Shown piece by piece: positions 30,454 through 38,474 of a DNA stretch of 64,000 nucleotides. Source of the stretch: Chitinophaga sp. CF118 (GTDB lineage: Bacteria > Bacteroidota > Bacteroidia > Chitinophagales > Chitinophagaceae); assembly GCF_900112615.1 (NCBI RefSeq), contig NZ_FOMK01000003.1:744001-808000 (forward strand). The letters run 5' to 3'. Positions within the stretch are counted from its first letter, which is position 1. Each line of letters begins with the position of its first letter. The notes below the pieces were generated by a model that did no database searches, was not told the DNA's origin, and was given only the letters and a program-made list of their open reading frames with translations. The position numbers were made by a program, and so were the translations under genes.

Positions 30454-30683
30454 AACGTTTTGTTTTATTTAAATATTTTTGAATTGTTTTTTTAGGGCCG
30501 GGCCGACAGAATATGCTAAAGAACAGAATATGCTAAAGATATGAAATATCTGTAGGGAAAATAGAAGACACGACAATGGCAGGGAACACATGATTAGTTC
30601 AAAATTTGTTAACTCTATATTGTTTGATGATACAAGGTAATATCATTAAATTCGATGCTTCACCTAAAAAACCATTTTAACCC

Positions 30684-31082
30684 ATGAGAAAAACCCTCAT
30701 TTTCGGCGTACTGTCGCTGTTATTTGTTGCACAGATTTATGCCGCTACACCTGTCCGTACTCTTTTAACCCAGAACCTTGAGCAAAACAACATTGCCACT
30801 ACCTACAATGTACGTATCAAGCTGGTACACACCGATGGCAGCCCTGTTACGGGAAGCATAGGATTACGCGGATGCTGGGCCCGTAATGAGCAAACCGGCG
30901 TATATTATGATACTACTGACCGGGAAGGATATGAGTTTGAAGGATTGCCTGCTGGAACTTATACTTTCGGCGCATATCCAGGAAACTGGGAAGGTGCTGT
31001 GCCGAAAACAACGCTCCTGGATCCCAGCCAGGTAGGAGCGGATGGATTTATTGAAGTAACATTGGTGTACTGGGTTGAGTAG
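30684..31082 (+). CDS. Secreted small beta-sandwich protein
   Basis: A 132-residue protein with signal peptide MRKTLIFGVLSLLFVAQIYA. The mature part reads like a carboxypeptidase-regulatory/CNA-B-type beta sandwich: YNVRIKLVHTDGSPVTGSI, then YDTTDREGYEFEGLPAGTYTFGAYPG. Such domains are usually stalks or adaptors, but here one stands alone. It is followed 16 bp after the stop by a hairpin terminator and is probably a monocistronic unit. Function unknown. Confidence 0.8.
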   Translation: MRKTLIFGVLSLLFVAQIYAATPVRTLLTQNLEQNNIATTYNVRIKLVHTDGSPVTGSIGLRGCWARNEQTGVYYDTTDREGYEFEGLPAGTYTFGAYPGNWEGAVPKTTLLDPSQVGADGFIEVTLVYWVE

Positions 31083-31097
31083 TTAATGATTCAAGGG

Positions 31098-31134
31098 GCT
31101 GACCTGGGAAACGAAAAGTACTTTTCAGGTCAGC
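31098..31134 (+). terminator. Hairpin terminator of the small secreted protein gene
   Basis: GCTGACCTG (31098-31106) pairs with CAGGTCAGC (31126-31134), and the loop holds a second palindrome, GAAAAGTACTTTTC. It lies 16 bp after the stop. Confidence 0.7.
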
Positions 31135-31278
31135 TTCAATAAATAGGTTCTGTGAGACTCAATATTTTATCTTAGAATCGCCCGATACTCTTAATTGTCA
31201 ATTGATATAGAAAACCCTGGGCAAGAAAGACTATTAATGAATCGAAAACATAAGGTTTGATTTTGTTAATTTTGCCAG

Positions 31279-32163
31279 ATGAATAGAAATCCTGAATGTG
31301 GAGCCACAAAATTTCATAATTCCGATTTAAAATTGAAAGGCTTTAAAGTCCATGAGATTACAGGACCATCATATCCTCCACTTTTCTATGGCAGGCGGGA
31401 TTTTTATAAAATAGTTCTGGCTACCGGCGACATGAAAATTTGCTATGGTGATCAGACAATCGAAATAAATGATACTTTCCTGTTTTTTGGCAATCCCCAC
31501 ATCCCTTATTCCAATGAACAGCGCTCTCCCGAACAGAATGGTTATGCATGTGTGTTTACTGAAGATTTTATTGGAAGCAGAGAACGGAAGGAAAGTTTGC
31601 TGAACTCCCCGATATTCCGTTTTGACGGGATACCTGTAATTCCGGTAAACAGCGAACAGGCTACATTTATTGAAGCGCTTTATCAAAGGATGTTATCTGT
31701 ATACAGCGGTGATTATGACCGAAAGGATGAAATGCTTAGGGGCTGTATAGACCTCATTATTCACGAAGCATTGAGAATTCAGCCGCAAAATGGGCTTAAG
31801 CAAAAAACCGCTGCTACGAGGATCACCCATTTATTTATGGAATTACTGGAAAAGCAATTCCCAATAGAAACCGCAGTAGATCCGCTCAGGTTAAGAACTG
31901 CCCAGGACTTCGCAGAAAATCTGACTGTACACGTAAACTATCTCAATCGCTCAGTAAAGGAAGTTACAGGTAAACCAATATCTGTACATATCGCTGAGCG
32001 TATAGCCGCAGAAGCTAAAGCTCTATTACAGCACACCAATTGGAGCGTAGCCGATATTGCTTACAGTCTGGGTTTTGAATACCCAAGCTACTTTAACAAC
32101 TACTTCAAAAGGGTAACCAGCATTACTCCCAATTCCTTCAGGAAGAATAAAGGGAAAGTATGA
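31279..32163 (+). CDS. AraC-family transcriptional regulator
   Basis: A 294-residue regulator. The N-terminal sensor part has a cupin-like strand (FYKIVLATGDMKICYGDQTI, FFGNPHIPYSN). The C-terminal HTH pair includes VHVNYLNRSVKEVTGKPISV and SVADIAYSLGFEYPSYFNNYF. It lies 131 bp upstream of an alpha/beta hydrolase gene on the same strand and probably regulates it. The effector is unknown. Confidence 0.93.
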   Translation: MNRNPECGATKFHNSDLKLKGFKVHEITGPSYPPLFYGRRDFYKIVLATGDMKICYGDQTIEINDTFLFFGNPHIPYSNEQRSPEQNGYACVFTEDFIGSRERKESLLNSPIFRFDGIPVIPVNSEQATFIEALYQRMLSVYSGDYDRKDEMLRGCIDLIIHEALRIQPQNGLKQKTAATRITHLFMELLEKQFPIETAVDPLRLRTAQDFAENLTVHVNYLNRSVKEVTGKPISVHIAERIAAEAKALLQHTNWSVADIAYSLGFEYPSYFNNYFKRVTSITPNSFRKNKGKV

Positions 32164-32294
32164 AAGTCATAATTTTCCGTTTGATTCTCTTAAAAAACGA
32201 TCGCTATTTAACCAGAGCTTTGTGTTTATAAACGAAATGGAGCTATCAGTCATCATGGCTGATTTTTACATTAAACTTTTAAAATACAAGAATC

Positions 32295-33266
32295 ATGGAA
32301 AAAGGAGAATCAAATGGATTAGAAGTATCCGCGATGACTATAGCCAGAGATGGGGCCTTGAGTGCACCAACTTCTGTCATCTCGGTAAGCCCTGTTGTGC
32401 TGTCTGCCCCCGGGCGTGGCGAGAAGCTGCAGGTTCGGGTTTCAGCGCCCGCAACCGGAAGCAACCTACCTATCATTATCTTCGCACACGGCTACGGTTC
32501 TTCATTAGACGGCTATGCTCCGCTGGTGAATTTCTGGGCAGCTAACGGCTTCATTGTGATCCAGCCCACGTTTCTCGACTCAAGGACACTAGCCCTCAGT
32601 CCGGACGATCCCCGGACACCTTTGATCTGGCGGTTCCGTGTAGAGGATATGAAGCGTATCCTCGACCAACTTGACCTCATTGAAGATTCCGTATTAGGGC
32701 TCAAGGGACGCCTCGACCGAAGCCGCATCGCTGCGGTTGGACATTCGTTTGGAGCTCAAACAACAGGGATGCTGTTGGGCGCACGGATTATTGGCACTGA
32801 CGGCACCTTAGGAGAGGATATGTCTGACCCGCGGATCAGGGTTGGTGTGCTGCTTACCCCAGCTGGCCGTGGAGGCGAAGATCTTAGTCCATTCGCAGCC
32901 GAGCATTATCCCTTTATGAACCCGAGTTATCCCGAGATGACTACGCCAACTCTCGTGGTTGCGGGCGATAAGGATATCTCTCCGCTGACCGTCCGTGGGG
33001 CAGACTGGTTCACTGATGCGTATACCCTGAGCTCAGGAAGCAAGGGGCTGGTTACGTTGTTTGGAGGAGAACATCTACTCGGCGGGATTTCCGGATATCT
33101 CGTGACGGAGACAACAGATGAGAATCCTGAACGGGTGGCAGCGGTACAACGGCTTACCTGGGCTTACCTTCGCAGCGCGCTCTACCCCGAAGATTCAGCC
33201 TGGTCTGTAGCGTGTACCGAGTTGATGGAAAGCCCGAATTCGCTAGGTCAGGTTGAATGCAAATGA
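32295..33266 (+). CDS. Alpha/beta hydrolase, chlorophyllase/dienelactone-hydrolase-like
   Basis: A 323-residue hydrolase. The oxyanion-hole motif FAHGYGSS is near residue 64, the nucleophile elbow GHSFGAQ gives Ser151, the acid is in VVAGDKDIS (about Asp225-227), and the His is in FGGEHLLGG (about His260). There is no signal peptide. It resembles chlorophyllase- and PET-hydrolase-type esterases, but the substrate is not readable. The gene is visibly more GC-rich than its neighbours and has a different codon bias, which hints at acquisition. A strong terminator lies about 110 bp downstream. Confidence 0.9.
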   Translation: MEKGESNGLEVSAMTIARDGALSAPTSVISVSPVVLSAPGRGEKLQVRVSAPATGSNLPIIIFAHGYGSSLDGYAPLVNFWAANGFIVIQPTFLDSRTLALSPDDPRTPLIWRFRVEDMKRILDQLDLIEDSVLGLKGRLDRSRIAAVGHSFGAQTTGMLLGARIIGTDGTLGEDMSDPRIRVGVLLTPAGRGGEDLSPFAAEHYPFMNPSYPEMTTPTLVVAGDKDISPLTVRGADWFTDAYTLSSGSKGLVTLFGGEHLLGGISGYLVTETTDENPERVAAVQRLTWAYLRSALYPEDSAWSVACTELMESPNSLGQVECK

Positions 33267-33376
33267 GCACCTGAAAGATTGATGTAAGTCTGGCTGATTT
33301 TCATATGGATCCTTACAACATAGATAACAAGCCATTAGTAAGTTTATTGACTTCTACCCGGTAGTGACAACCATTC

Positions 33377-33418
33377 CCGGGCAAATAGAGGAATTTATTC
33401 CTCTGTTTGCCCGGTTTT
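33377..33418 (+). terminator. Strong terminator after the alpha/beta hydrolase
   Basis: A 17-bp stem with one G-U wobble (CCGGGCAAATAGAGGAA with TTCCTCTGTTTGCCCGG), a 4-nt loop TTTA and a trailing TTTT. It is one of the most stable hairpins of the window. Confidence 0.85.
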
Positions 33419-33419
33419 G

Positions 33420-33599
33420 ATTCAGTATAACATTAATCACAAATGCAGCCTGACCATTACGCTGCCATTCGGCAATGGCAAGAAAGGTATTCACCATCAT
33501 CAGAGGTATTCCTTTTGCTTCCATTCTTTGTTTGGCTTCATCTGAAGTCAGTGCAATAGCATAGTTCTCAGTAACATTTTGGTCTGGGAATTGCCTTAT
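33420..33599 (-). pseudogene. Remnant of an NmrA/NAD(P)-binding family gene
   Basis: On the minus strand about 60 codons read FPDQNVTENYAIALTSDEAK and then QRMEAKGIPLMMVNTFLAIA followed by EWQRNGQAAFVIN. This resembles the C-terminal part of NmrA-like NAD(P)H:quinone oxidoreductases. An in-frame TGA at 33600-33602 removes the start and the Rossmann half, and the frame downstream runs through the terminator hairpin. I judge it the decayed end of a deleted gene. The remaining parts of this 480-bp gap hold the terminator and an ATCA microsatellite. Confidence 0.5.
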
Positions 33600-33710
33600 T
33601 CACGGATTATTGTGTCCAGTTTACGATTTACAACTGGCATTGAACGAGGTTCCAAAATACCTTTGTTGTGTTGAAGTGCAAATGAGTAGAATGAAAAATT
33701 ACTTAACTAA

Positions 33711-33736
33711 ATCAATCAATCAATCAATCAATCAAT
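33711..33736 (+). repeat. ATCA tetranucleotide microsatellite
   Basis: Six perfect ATCA units plus a partial one lie 11-36 bp upstream of the ATG of the epoxide-hydrolase-like gene, in the region expected to hold the ribosome-binding site or 5' leader. Confidence 0.95.
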
Positions 33737-33746
33737 TGAAAATATT

Positions 33747-34802
33747 ATGAATAGTAGAACAGCCTTTGGCAGTCGTTTTTTTTGGGGAGCAGCCTTAATC
33801 TTCGCAGCATTGGAACTGGGCAGTCTTAATGTAGTAAAAGCTCAGCACAAGCAGATAGCCAGCATAGAAGATGGCGCAAACGCCACTGTTGCCGCCGCAA
33901 CATTTGATCATATCAAACAGATTAAGGCCGGAGTACTTGATGTAGGGTATGTAGAAGTTGGGCTTGCTGATGGCGAACCGGTCATCCTCCTCCATGGCTG
34001 GCCATATGATATCTACAGTTATAAAGAAGTATCCGGAATGTTGGCAGACAAAGGCTTCAGGGTGTTGATACCTTATCTGCGTGGCTACGGTACTACACGT
34101 TTTCTTTCTTCAGAAACACCCCGGAATGGGCAACAATCTGTAGTTGCTGTAGATATCATCGCCTTTATGGATGCATTGAAAATTAAGAAAGCAGTAGTAG
34201 GCGGATTCGATTGGGGGGCACGCACTGCCAACATCATGGCAGCTCTATGGCCTGAAAGGGTAAAAGGTCTGGTTTCAGTAAGTGGTTATTTGATCGGCAG
34301 CCAACAGGCTAATAAGACTCCTTTGCCGCCTAAAGCTGAATTGTCCTGGTGGTATCAGTTCTACTTTGCGACAGAACGCGGCCGTGCAGGATATGAGGCT
34401 AATACCCGCGACTTTAATAAGCTGATCTGGCAGATAGCATCCCCACAATGGCACTTCACGGATGCAGCTTACAATCAATCGGCAACAGCATTTGATAATC
34501 CGGATCACGTAAAGATTGTAATTGATAATTATCGCTGGAGACTGGGCCTGGTTACAGGAGAATCGAAATATGATGAACTGGAAAAGAAGCTGGCTGCCGG
34601 ACCCGCTATCATAGTGCCAACTGTGACCCTCGAAGGGGATGCAAATGGCGCTCCTCATCCAGATCCTTCGGTATATGCCAGTAAATTTAAAGGCAAATAC
34701 GCACATCACACAATCACAGGTGGAGTAGGTCACAACCTTCCTCAGGAGGCCCCCAAAGCATTTGCAGATGCAATTATTGAAGTGAACAACTTCACCAAAT
34801 AA
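33747..34802 (+). CDS. Secreted epoxide-hydrolase-like alpha/beta hydrolase
   Basis: A 351-residue protein with a signal peptide or anchor (residues 8-32, ending VVKAQ). The hydrolase core shows the oxyanion motif LLHGWP near residue 83, the nucleophile elbow GGFDWG with Asp155 rather than Ser, and a C-terminal His in GGVGHNL (His329). Asp as nucleophile with HGWP is the hallmark of epoxide hydrolases and haloalkane dehalogenases. The second acid is not certain. A periplasmic location is unusual for this class. An ATCA repeat tract lies directly upstream. Confidence 0.9.
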   Translation: MNSRTAFGSRFFWGAALIFAALELGSLNVVKAQHKQIASIEDGANATVAAATFDHIKQIKAGVLDVGYVEVGLADGEPVILLHGWPYDIYSYKEVSGMLADKGFRVLIPYLRGYGTTRFLSSETPRNGQQSVVAVDIIAFMDALKIKKAVVGGFDWGARTANIMAALWPERVKGLVSVSGYLIGSQQANKTPLPPKAELSWWYQFYFATERGRAGYEANTRDFNKLIWQIASPQWHFTDAAYNQSATAFDNPDHVKIVIDNYRWRLGLVTGESKYDELEKKLAAGPAIIVPTVTLEGDANGAPHPDPSVYASKFKGKYAHHTITGGVGHNLPQEAPKAFADAIIEVNNFTK

Positions 34803-34826
34803 ACCTTCAGACCTAGTGGGTATTTG

Positions 34827-34857
34827 TAGCCCTGTAAATCATTGATTTGCAGGGCTA
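34827..34857 (+). terminator. Terminator after the epoxide-hydrolase-like gene
   Basis: TAGCCCTGTAAAT pairs with ATTTGCAGGGCTA (one G-U wobble) around a 5-nt loop, 25 bp after the stop. Confidence 0.75.
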
Positions 34858-35042
34858 TAATCATTCTAGGCCAGCGATGAATGTACTTTCCCCATATAAG
34901 ATTAGTCAAACCAGTTGATAATCCTTATTTAATACACCTGTGCCTCTTTACCTTCTTTTTTATCCTCTTCACCCTGATTTCTCATTGAGACCGTAGAGTT
35001 GGTTAATACTTTTGCTTCATTAAATTTTTAAAATTAAAAGTC

Positions 35043-35663
35043 ATGAAGAAATTTGTATTGTTCGTATTTGTTCTCATCTCAGCAAAAGCATTTAGTCAGG
35101 AAAAAAAAGGGTTTATAGGTAATATAATGAGCCGCACCTCTTTTGGGTTAAAGGCCGGAGGGAATTACAGTAATTTTACCAATGCCGGATTTGAAACAGA
35201 AGGATTGGCAGGATTTCATGTAGGTGGTATTATCAATTTTAAGCTCAGCGACAGATTCTCCATACAAGAAGACATTCTCTATTCTACACAGGGAGCAAAA
35301 ATTAAAGATAAGACTCTCTTTTCCGGAGACGAGATAAAGCTTTCGTACATGTCTATACCTATACTTTTGAGATATCAAACTAGTCTGGGAGTATATGTAG
35401 AAGCTGGGCCTCAGGCTAATATGCTGATAACTGATGCGAAAAATACCGGATTTGAAAAATTTGCAGATAAGATAGATGCCGGAGCTGCTTTTGGTTTAGG
35501 CTTCCAGTTTAAAGAGGGACCAGTTCAAGGGCTAGGATTCGGGGTACGATATTATATGGGATTGACTGATGTTGGGCAATTCAACTCATCCTCCATTAAG
35601 TCTGATTTTAGAAATAACGTTGCACAAGCAAGTATTTTCTACGTTTTTACAAAGAAAAAATAA
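35043..35663 (+). CDS. PorT-like outer-membrane beta-barrel protein
   Basis: A 206-residue protein with signal peptide (MKKFVLFVFVLISAKAFSQ) and the small-barrel pattern SFGLKAGGNYSNF, FHVGGIINFKLSDRFSIQED, LLRYQ, YVEAGPQ, and GFGVRYYMGLTDVG. This matches the OMP_b-brl_2/PorT family, an eight-stranded barrel. A role in secretion or outer-membrane stability is typical of the family, but the specific role is unknown. Confidence 0.9.
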   Translation: MKKFVLFVFVLISAKAFSQEKKGFIGNIMSRTSFGLKAGGNYSNFTNAGFETEGLAGFHVGGIINFKLSDRFSIQEDILYSTQGAKIKDKTLFSGDEIKLSYMSIPILLRYQTSLGVYVEAGPQANMLITDAKNTGFEKFADKIDAGAAFGLGFQFKEGPVQGLGFGVRYYMGLTDVGQFNSSSIKSDFRNNVAQASIFYVFTKKK

Positions 35664-35726
35664 TTAGCAAATAGAATAGCGGTATCGAAAAGTATCTTCT
35701 ATATGCTTTGGAGAAAATCACAAATC

Positions 35727-36230
35727 ATGAAAGTAGAAATCAACAATGCTCTAACATCCAGATTGGAAGAGGAGAATTTTTCTGATATGGAGAGCATAGA
35801 TTCGAGATACTTTCCTGACGATATTTACGATATTAAAAAGAACATAGACAAAATTGTCAGAGCAGCCATTGAGAAAATCAAGAATGCTTTATGTGGCTAT
35901 AATGACACTGAAAAAGATCCTCAAACCAGGTTTAAGAACCGTTTCAATTTCTTTTTAAATCCACACATCCAGGACTTGGAATTTGTAGAGGCTTGCCTGA
36001 AAAAAGCTGAAGTAGGATTAAATAAGCTACGTATTAAAAAAAATGATAAGCATCCAAATTTGCGATACATCATTTACAATACTGAAGAAAGCCTGGTTGC
36101 ATTAAAAACCAGGTGGATACCAATGCTTGAGGAACATCGGGAAAAAAAGAAAAAGAGAAACCGTATAATAGCTATGGTTATTATCTTGTTGCACGTAATT
36201 ATTTACGGGGGGCTTTATTATCTGCTTTGA
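35727..36230 (+). CDS. Hypothetical tail-anchored membrane protein
   Basis: A 167-residue protein from the ATG at 35727; an in-frame ATG at 35703 would add eight residues, but GGAG between the two favours the later one. The body is highly charged and helical (residues 30-140). A basic stretch (EKKKKRNR) precedes one C-terminal transmembrane helix (IIAMVIILLHVIIYGGLYYLL), so it is tail-anchored with a cytoplasmic body. I do not recognise a family. Confidence 0.7.
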   Translation: MKVEINNALTSRLEEENFSDMESIDSRYFPDDIYDIKKNIDKIVRAAIEKIKNALCGYNDTEKDPQTRFKNRFNFFLNPHIQDLEFVEACLKKAEVGLNKLRIKKNDKHPNLRYIIYNTEESLVALKTRWIPMLEEHREKKKKRNRIIAMVIILLHVIIYGGLYYLL

Positions 36231-36242
36231 TACAAAACAAGC

Positions 36243-36302
36243 TGATGAACTGGGAAAGATACATGGAATTGCTCTTCCGGCGTTTTCATTTCCAGTTCAT
36301 CA
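36243..36302 (+). repeat. Inverted repeat with long loop
   Basis: TGATGAACTGG (36243-36253) and CCAGTTCATCA (36292-36302) are perfect arms separated by 38 nt, 12 bp after the preceding stop. It may be a weak terminator or a structured 3' end. Confidence 0.45.
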
Positions 36303-36509
36303 AGCTATGTCTGGCCCGGATATTATCAGTACGACGGTAATATTGTTTTCCTGAAGACTGTTACGGCTGGTGATTTAAACTATAGTGCTATAATTTCCGT
36401 ATATTATTTGATATTATAATTTATATTTTGAATTGGGACACCACCAAACCGAAGCGGGGCTTATCTAACTAGCTGTATTTAGTTATTACTTTTATCCTTT
36501 AAAAAACAC

Positions 36510-37568
36510 ATGCTAAACAATATAAAAAAAAGAATTACCCGGAATAGCCTGAAAGAGTTATTCAGATTTAATATTTTATTGACCTGTTTAGTTCTTTTAT
36601 GCTCATTATTCTTTCTTCTATTGTATGAAAATAGGTGGGTTACCATTGTGATGGCAACAAAAAGCGGAGTGTATATGCTTATCATCAGTTCTATTCAAGC
36701 TTTTATACTCCGTTATTGCACATTGAAGTTCAGTAATAATCCTCTGTTGTTCAGGTTGGTACGATATGGATTGAGTTATACCATCGGAATATCGTTATAC
36801 TTGTTTTTTTGGTACGTTTTTGCTTCTCTGGCTGGTATTTTGCAACGGCCAAATGATACCGAATGGTTTATTAAGTATGCGGTTGTAGCTGCGATTATCA
36901 ATACTATTATACTTTTTCTGCATGATTTTATAATTTTACGGCGTCTCAAAATCCAGACAGATCTGGAAAACTCCCGTCTGCAAACCAGAAATGCCGAGGC
37001 GGAAAATCTTCTTCTAAAACAGCAGATCCAGCCACATTTTCTTTTTAATGCTTTGAATACATTAAAAGTATTGTATGAAAATGACCAAAAAATGGGAGCG
37101 CAATATCTCATTCAGCTTGCAGATTTCCTTCGTGTGGCGGTATCCCATAATCATAAGTTTTCAGCTACTCTTGAGCAAGAGTTAATAATGTGTAAGAACT
37201 ATCTGAATATGCAGAAAATACGTTTTGGAGAGTCGCTGGAATGGGATTTACTCATTGAAAATGCAGAAAAACTAAAAGGTTATATTCCCTCTTTTTCACT
37301 TCAACCTTTACTGGAAAACGCAATAAAACATAATGGACTTACTCGTCAACAACCCTTGAAGATTACCATTCGCCAATATGATGATTTTATAGAAGTCTCC
37401 AACAACATCAATCAAAAAGAGTATGGAGATATTTCAATTAAAAGTGGTCTCAGTAATTTAGCAGAACGATATTATTTGCTGACAGGTGAAGAAATAAGTG
37501 TAAAGAATGATGGGAAATCTTTTTGTGTAAGCTTTAAAATCATGGATAATGAAGGTAGTAATTATTGA
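36510..37568 (+). CDS. LytS-type sensor histidine kinase
   Basis: A 352-residue kinase with four hydrophobic helices (residues 15-135), a coiled coil, and the phosphoacceptor block QIQPHFLFNALNTLK near residue 172. The N-box reads LQPLLENAIKHNG. It overlaps the next gene by 20 bp, so kinase and regulator are translationally coupled. Signal unknown. It is distinct in sequence from the kinase at 6.6 kb. Confidence 0.94.
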   Translation: MLNNIKKRITRNSLKELFRFNILLTCLVLLCSLFFLLLYENRWVTIVMATKSGVYMLIISSIQAFILRYCTLKFSNNPLLFRLVRYGLSYTIGISLYLFFWYVFASLAGILQRPNDTEWFIKYAVVAAIINTIILFLHDFIILRRLKIQTDLENSRLQTRNAEAENLLLKQQIQPHFLFNALNTLKVLYENDQKMGAQYLIQLADFLRVAVSHNHKFSATLEQELIMCKNYLNMQKIRFGESLEWDLLIENAEKLKGYIPSFSLQPLLENAIKHNGLTRQQPLKITIRQYDDFIEVSNNINQKEYGDISIKSGLSNLAERYYLLTGEEISVKNDGKSFCVSFKIMDNEGSNY

Positions 37569-38310
37569 AGATGAGAGCCTGGTAGCCGAAAGCCTGTCTA
37601 CTTCCCTGAAGACAATAAGACCTGGAATAATCATTGAATGTATATTAGGATCGGTGAAAGAAAGTATAGACTATTTCAAGCATCATCCACAACCAGATCT
37701 GATTTTCAGCGACATACAGTTAGGGGATGGACTTAGTTTTGAAATTTCAAAACACATAGAAATTAATGTGCCTGTGATATTTTGTACAGCATTTGATGAT
37801 TATGCGCTGGAAGCTTTTAAGGTAAGTGGAATAGCCTACATTCTTAAACCCTTCAGTATTGATTCACTAGAAAATGCAATCACCAAATTCGAACATCTGA
37901 AAATACAGTTAACCGGAGATATGGCACATCAGTATGAAATTGCCATGCAAGCCCTTGCTTCATATAAGCTTAAAGATAGTGGAACTTTTATGGTAAAGTA
38001 CAGGGACCGGTTTTTGCCAATTAGCTTTGACAAAATTGCTTTTTTTCATATCGAATATGAAATTAGCTCCCTCTACACTCACACAGCCAAAACCTATGTT
38101 ATTCCGGAAACACTTGAAGAACTGGAGAAGAAGCTGGGAACTTCATTCTTTCGGGTAAACAGACAATTTCTTATAAACCGCAATGCCATTCTGGAGGTCA
38201 AAGACCATTTCCCAAGAAGACTCAAAGTAAACCTCAAAATCCCTTTTAATAAGGATATTATTGTTAGTAAAGAAAAAAGGAAGATATTATTAGACTGGTT
38301 ACAGCAGTAA
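37549..38310 (+). CDS. LytTR-family response regulator
   Basis: A 253-residue regulator: receiver domain with IIEDES, phosphoacceptor Asp in LIFSDIQLGDG and Lys in YILKPFS, then a LytTR domain (about 145-253) with FFRVNRQFLINRNAI. Its start lies within the kinase gene. Targets are unknown; the barrel protein upstream is one candidate. Confidence 0.95.
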   Translation: MKVVIIEDESLVAESLSTSLKTIRPGIIIECILGSVKESIDYFKHHPQPDLIFSDIQLGDGLSFEISKHIEINVPVIFCTAFDDYALEAFKVSGIAYILKPFSIDSLENAITKFEHLKIQLTGDMAHQYEIAMQALASYKLKDSGTFMVKYRDRFLPISFDKIAFFHIEYEISSLYTHTAKTYVIPETLEELEKKLGTSFFRVNRQFLINRNAILEVKDHFPRRLKVNLKIPFNKDIIVSKEKRKILLDWLQQ

Positions 38311-38474
38311 AGGAGGCTAAACCTCCCGCTACCGGGCCCTTAATATAGATAATCAATGACTTTATAATTTCTCACCCCAAATTCCAACTTGAGACATGCC
38401 ACAGGTATTGTCATTTTCTGATATGCTATATTCAACTGTTGTTTGTATCTCCATTACACAAAATCTTTTATTTT

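Noticed and set aside
32222..32545. A 107-codon frame overlapping the start of the alpha/beta hydrolase
   Set aside because: It conflicts with the hydrolase frame, which has a full catalytic triad; the shorter frame shows no family features.
38312..38326. GGAGG-CTAAA-CCTCC hairpin after the second LytTR gene
   Set aside because: Only 5 bp of stem and no T-run; too weak to call as a terminator.
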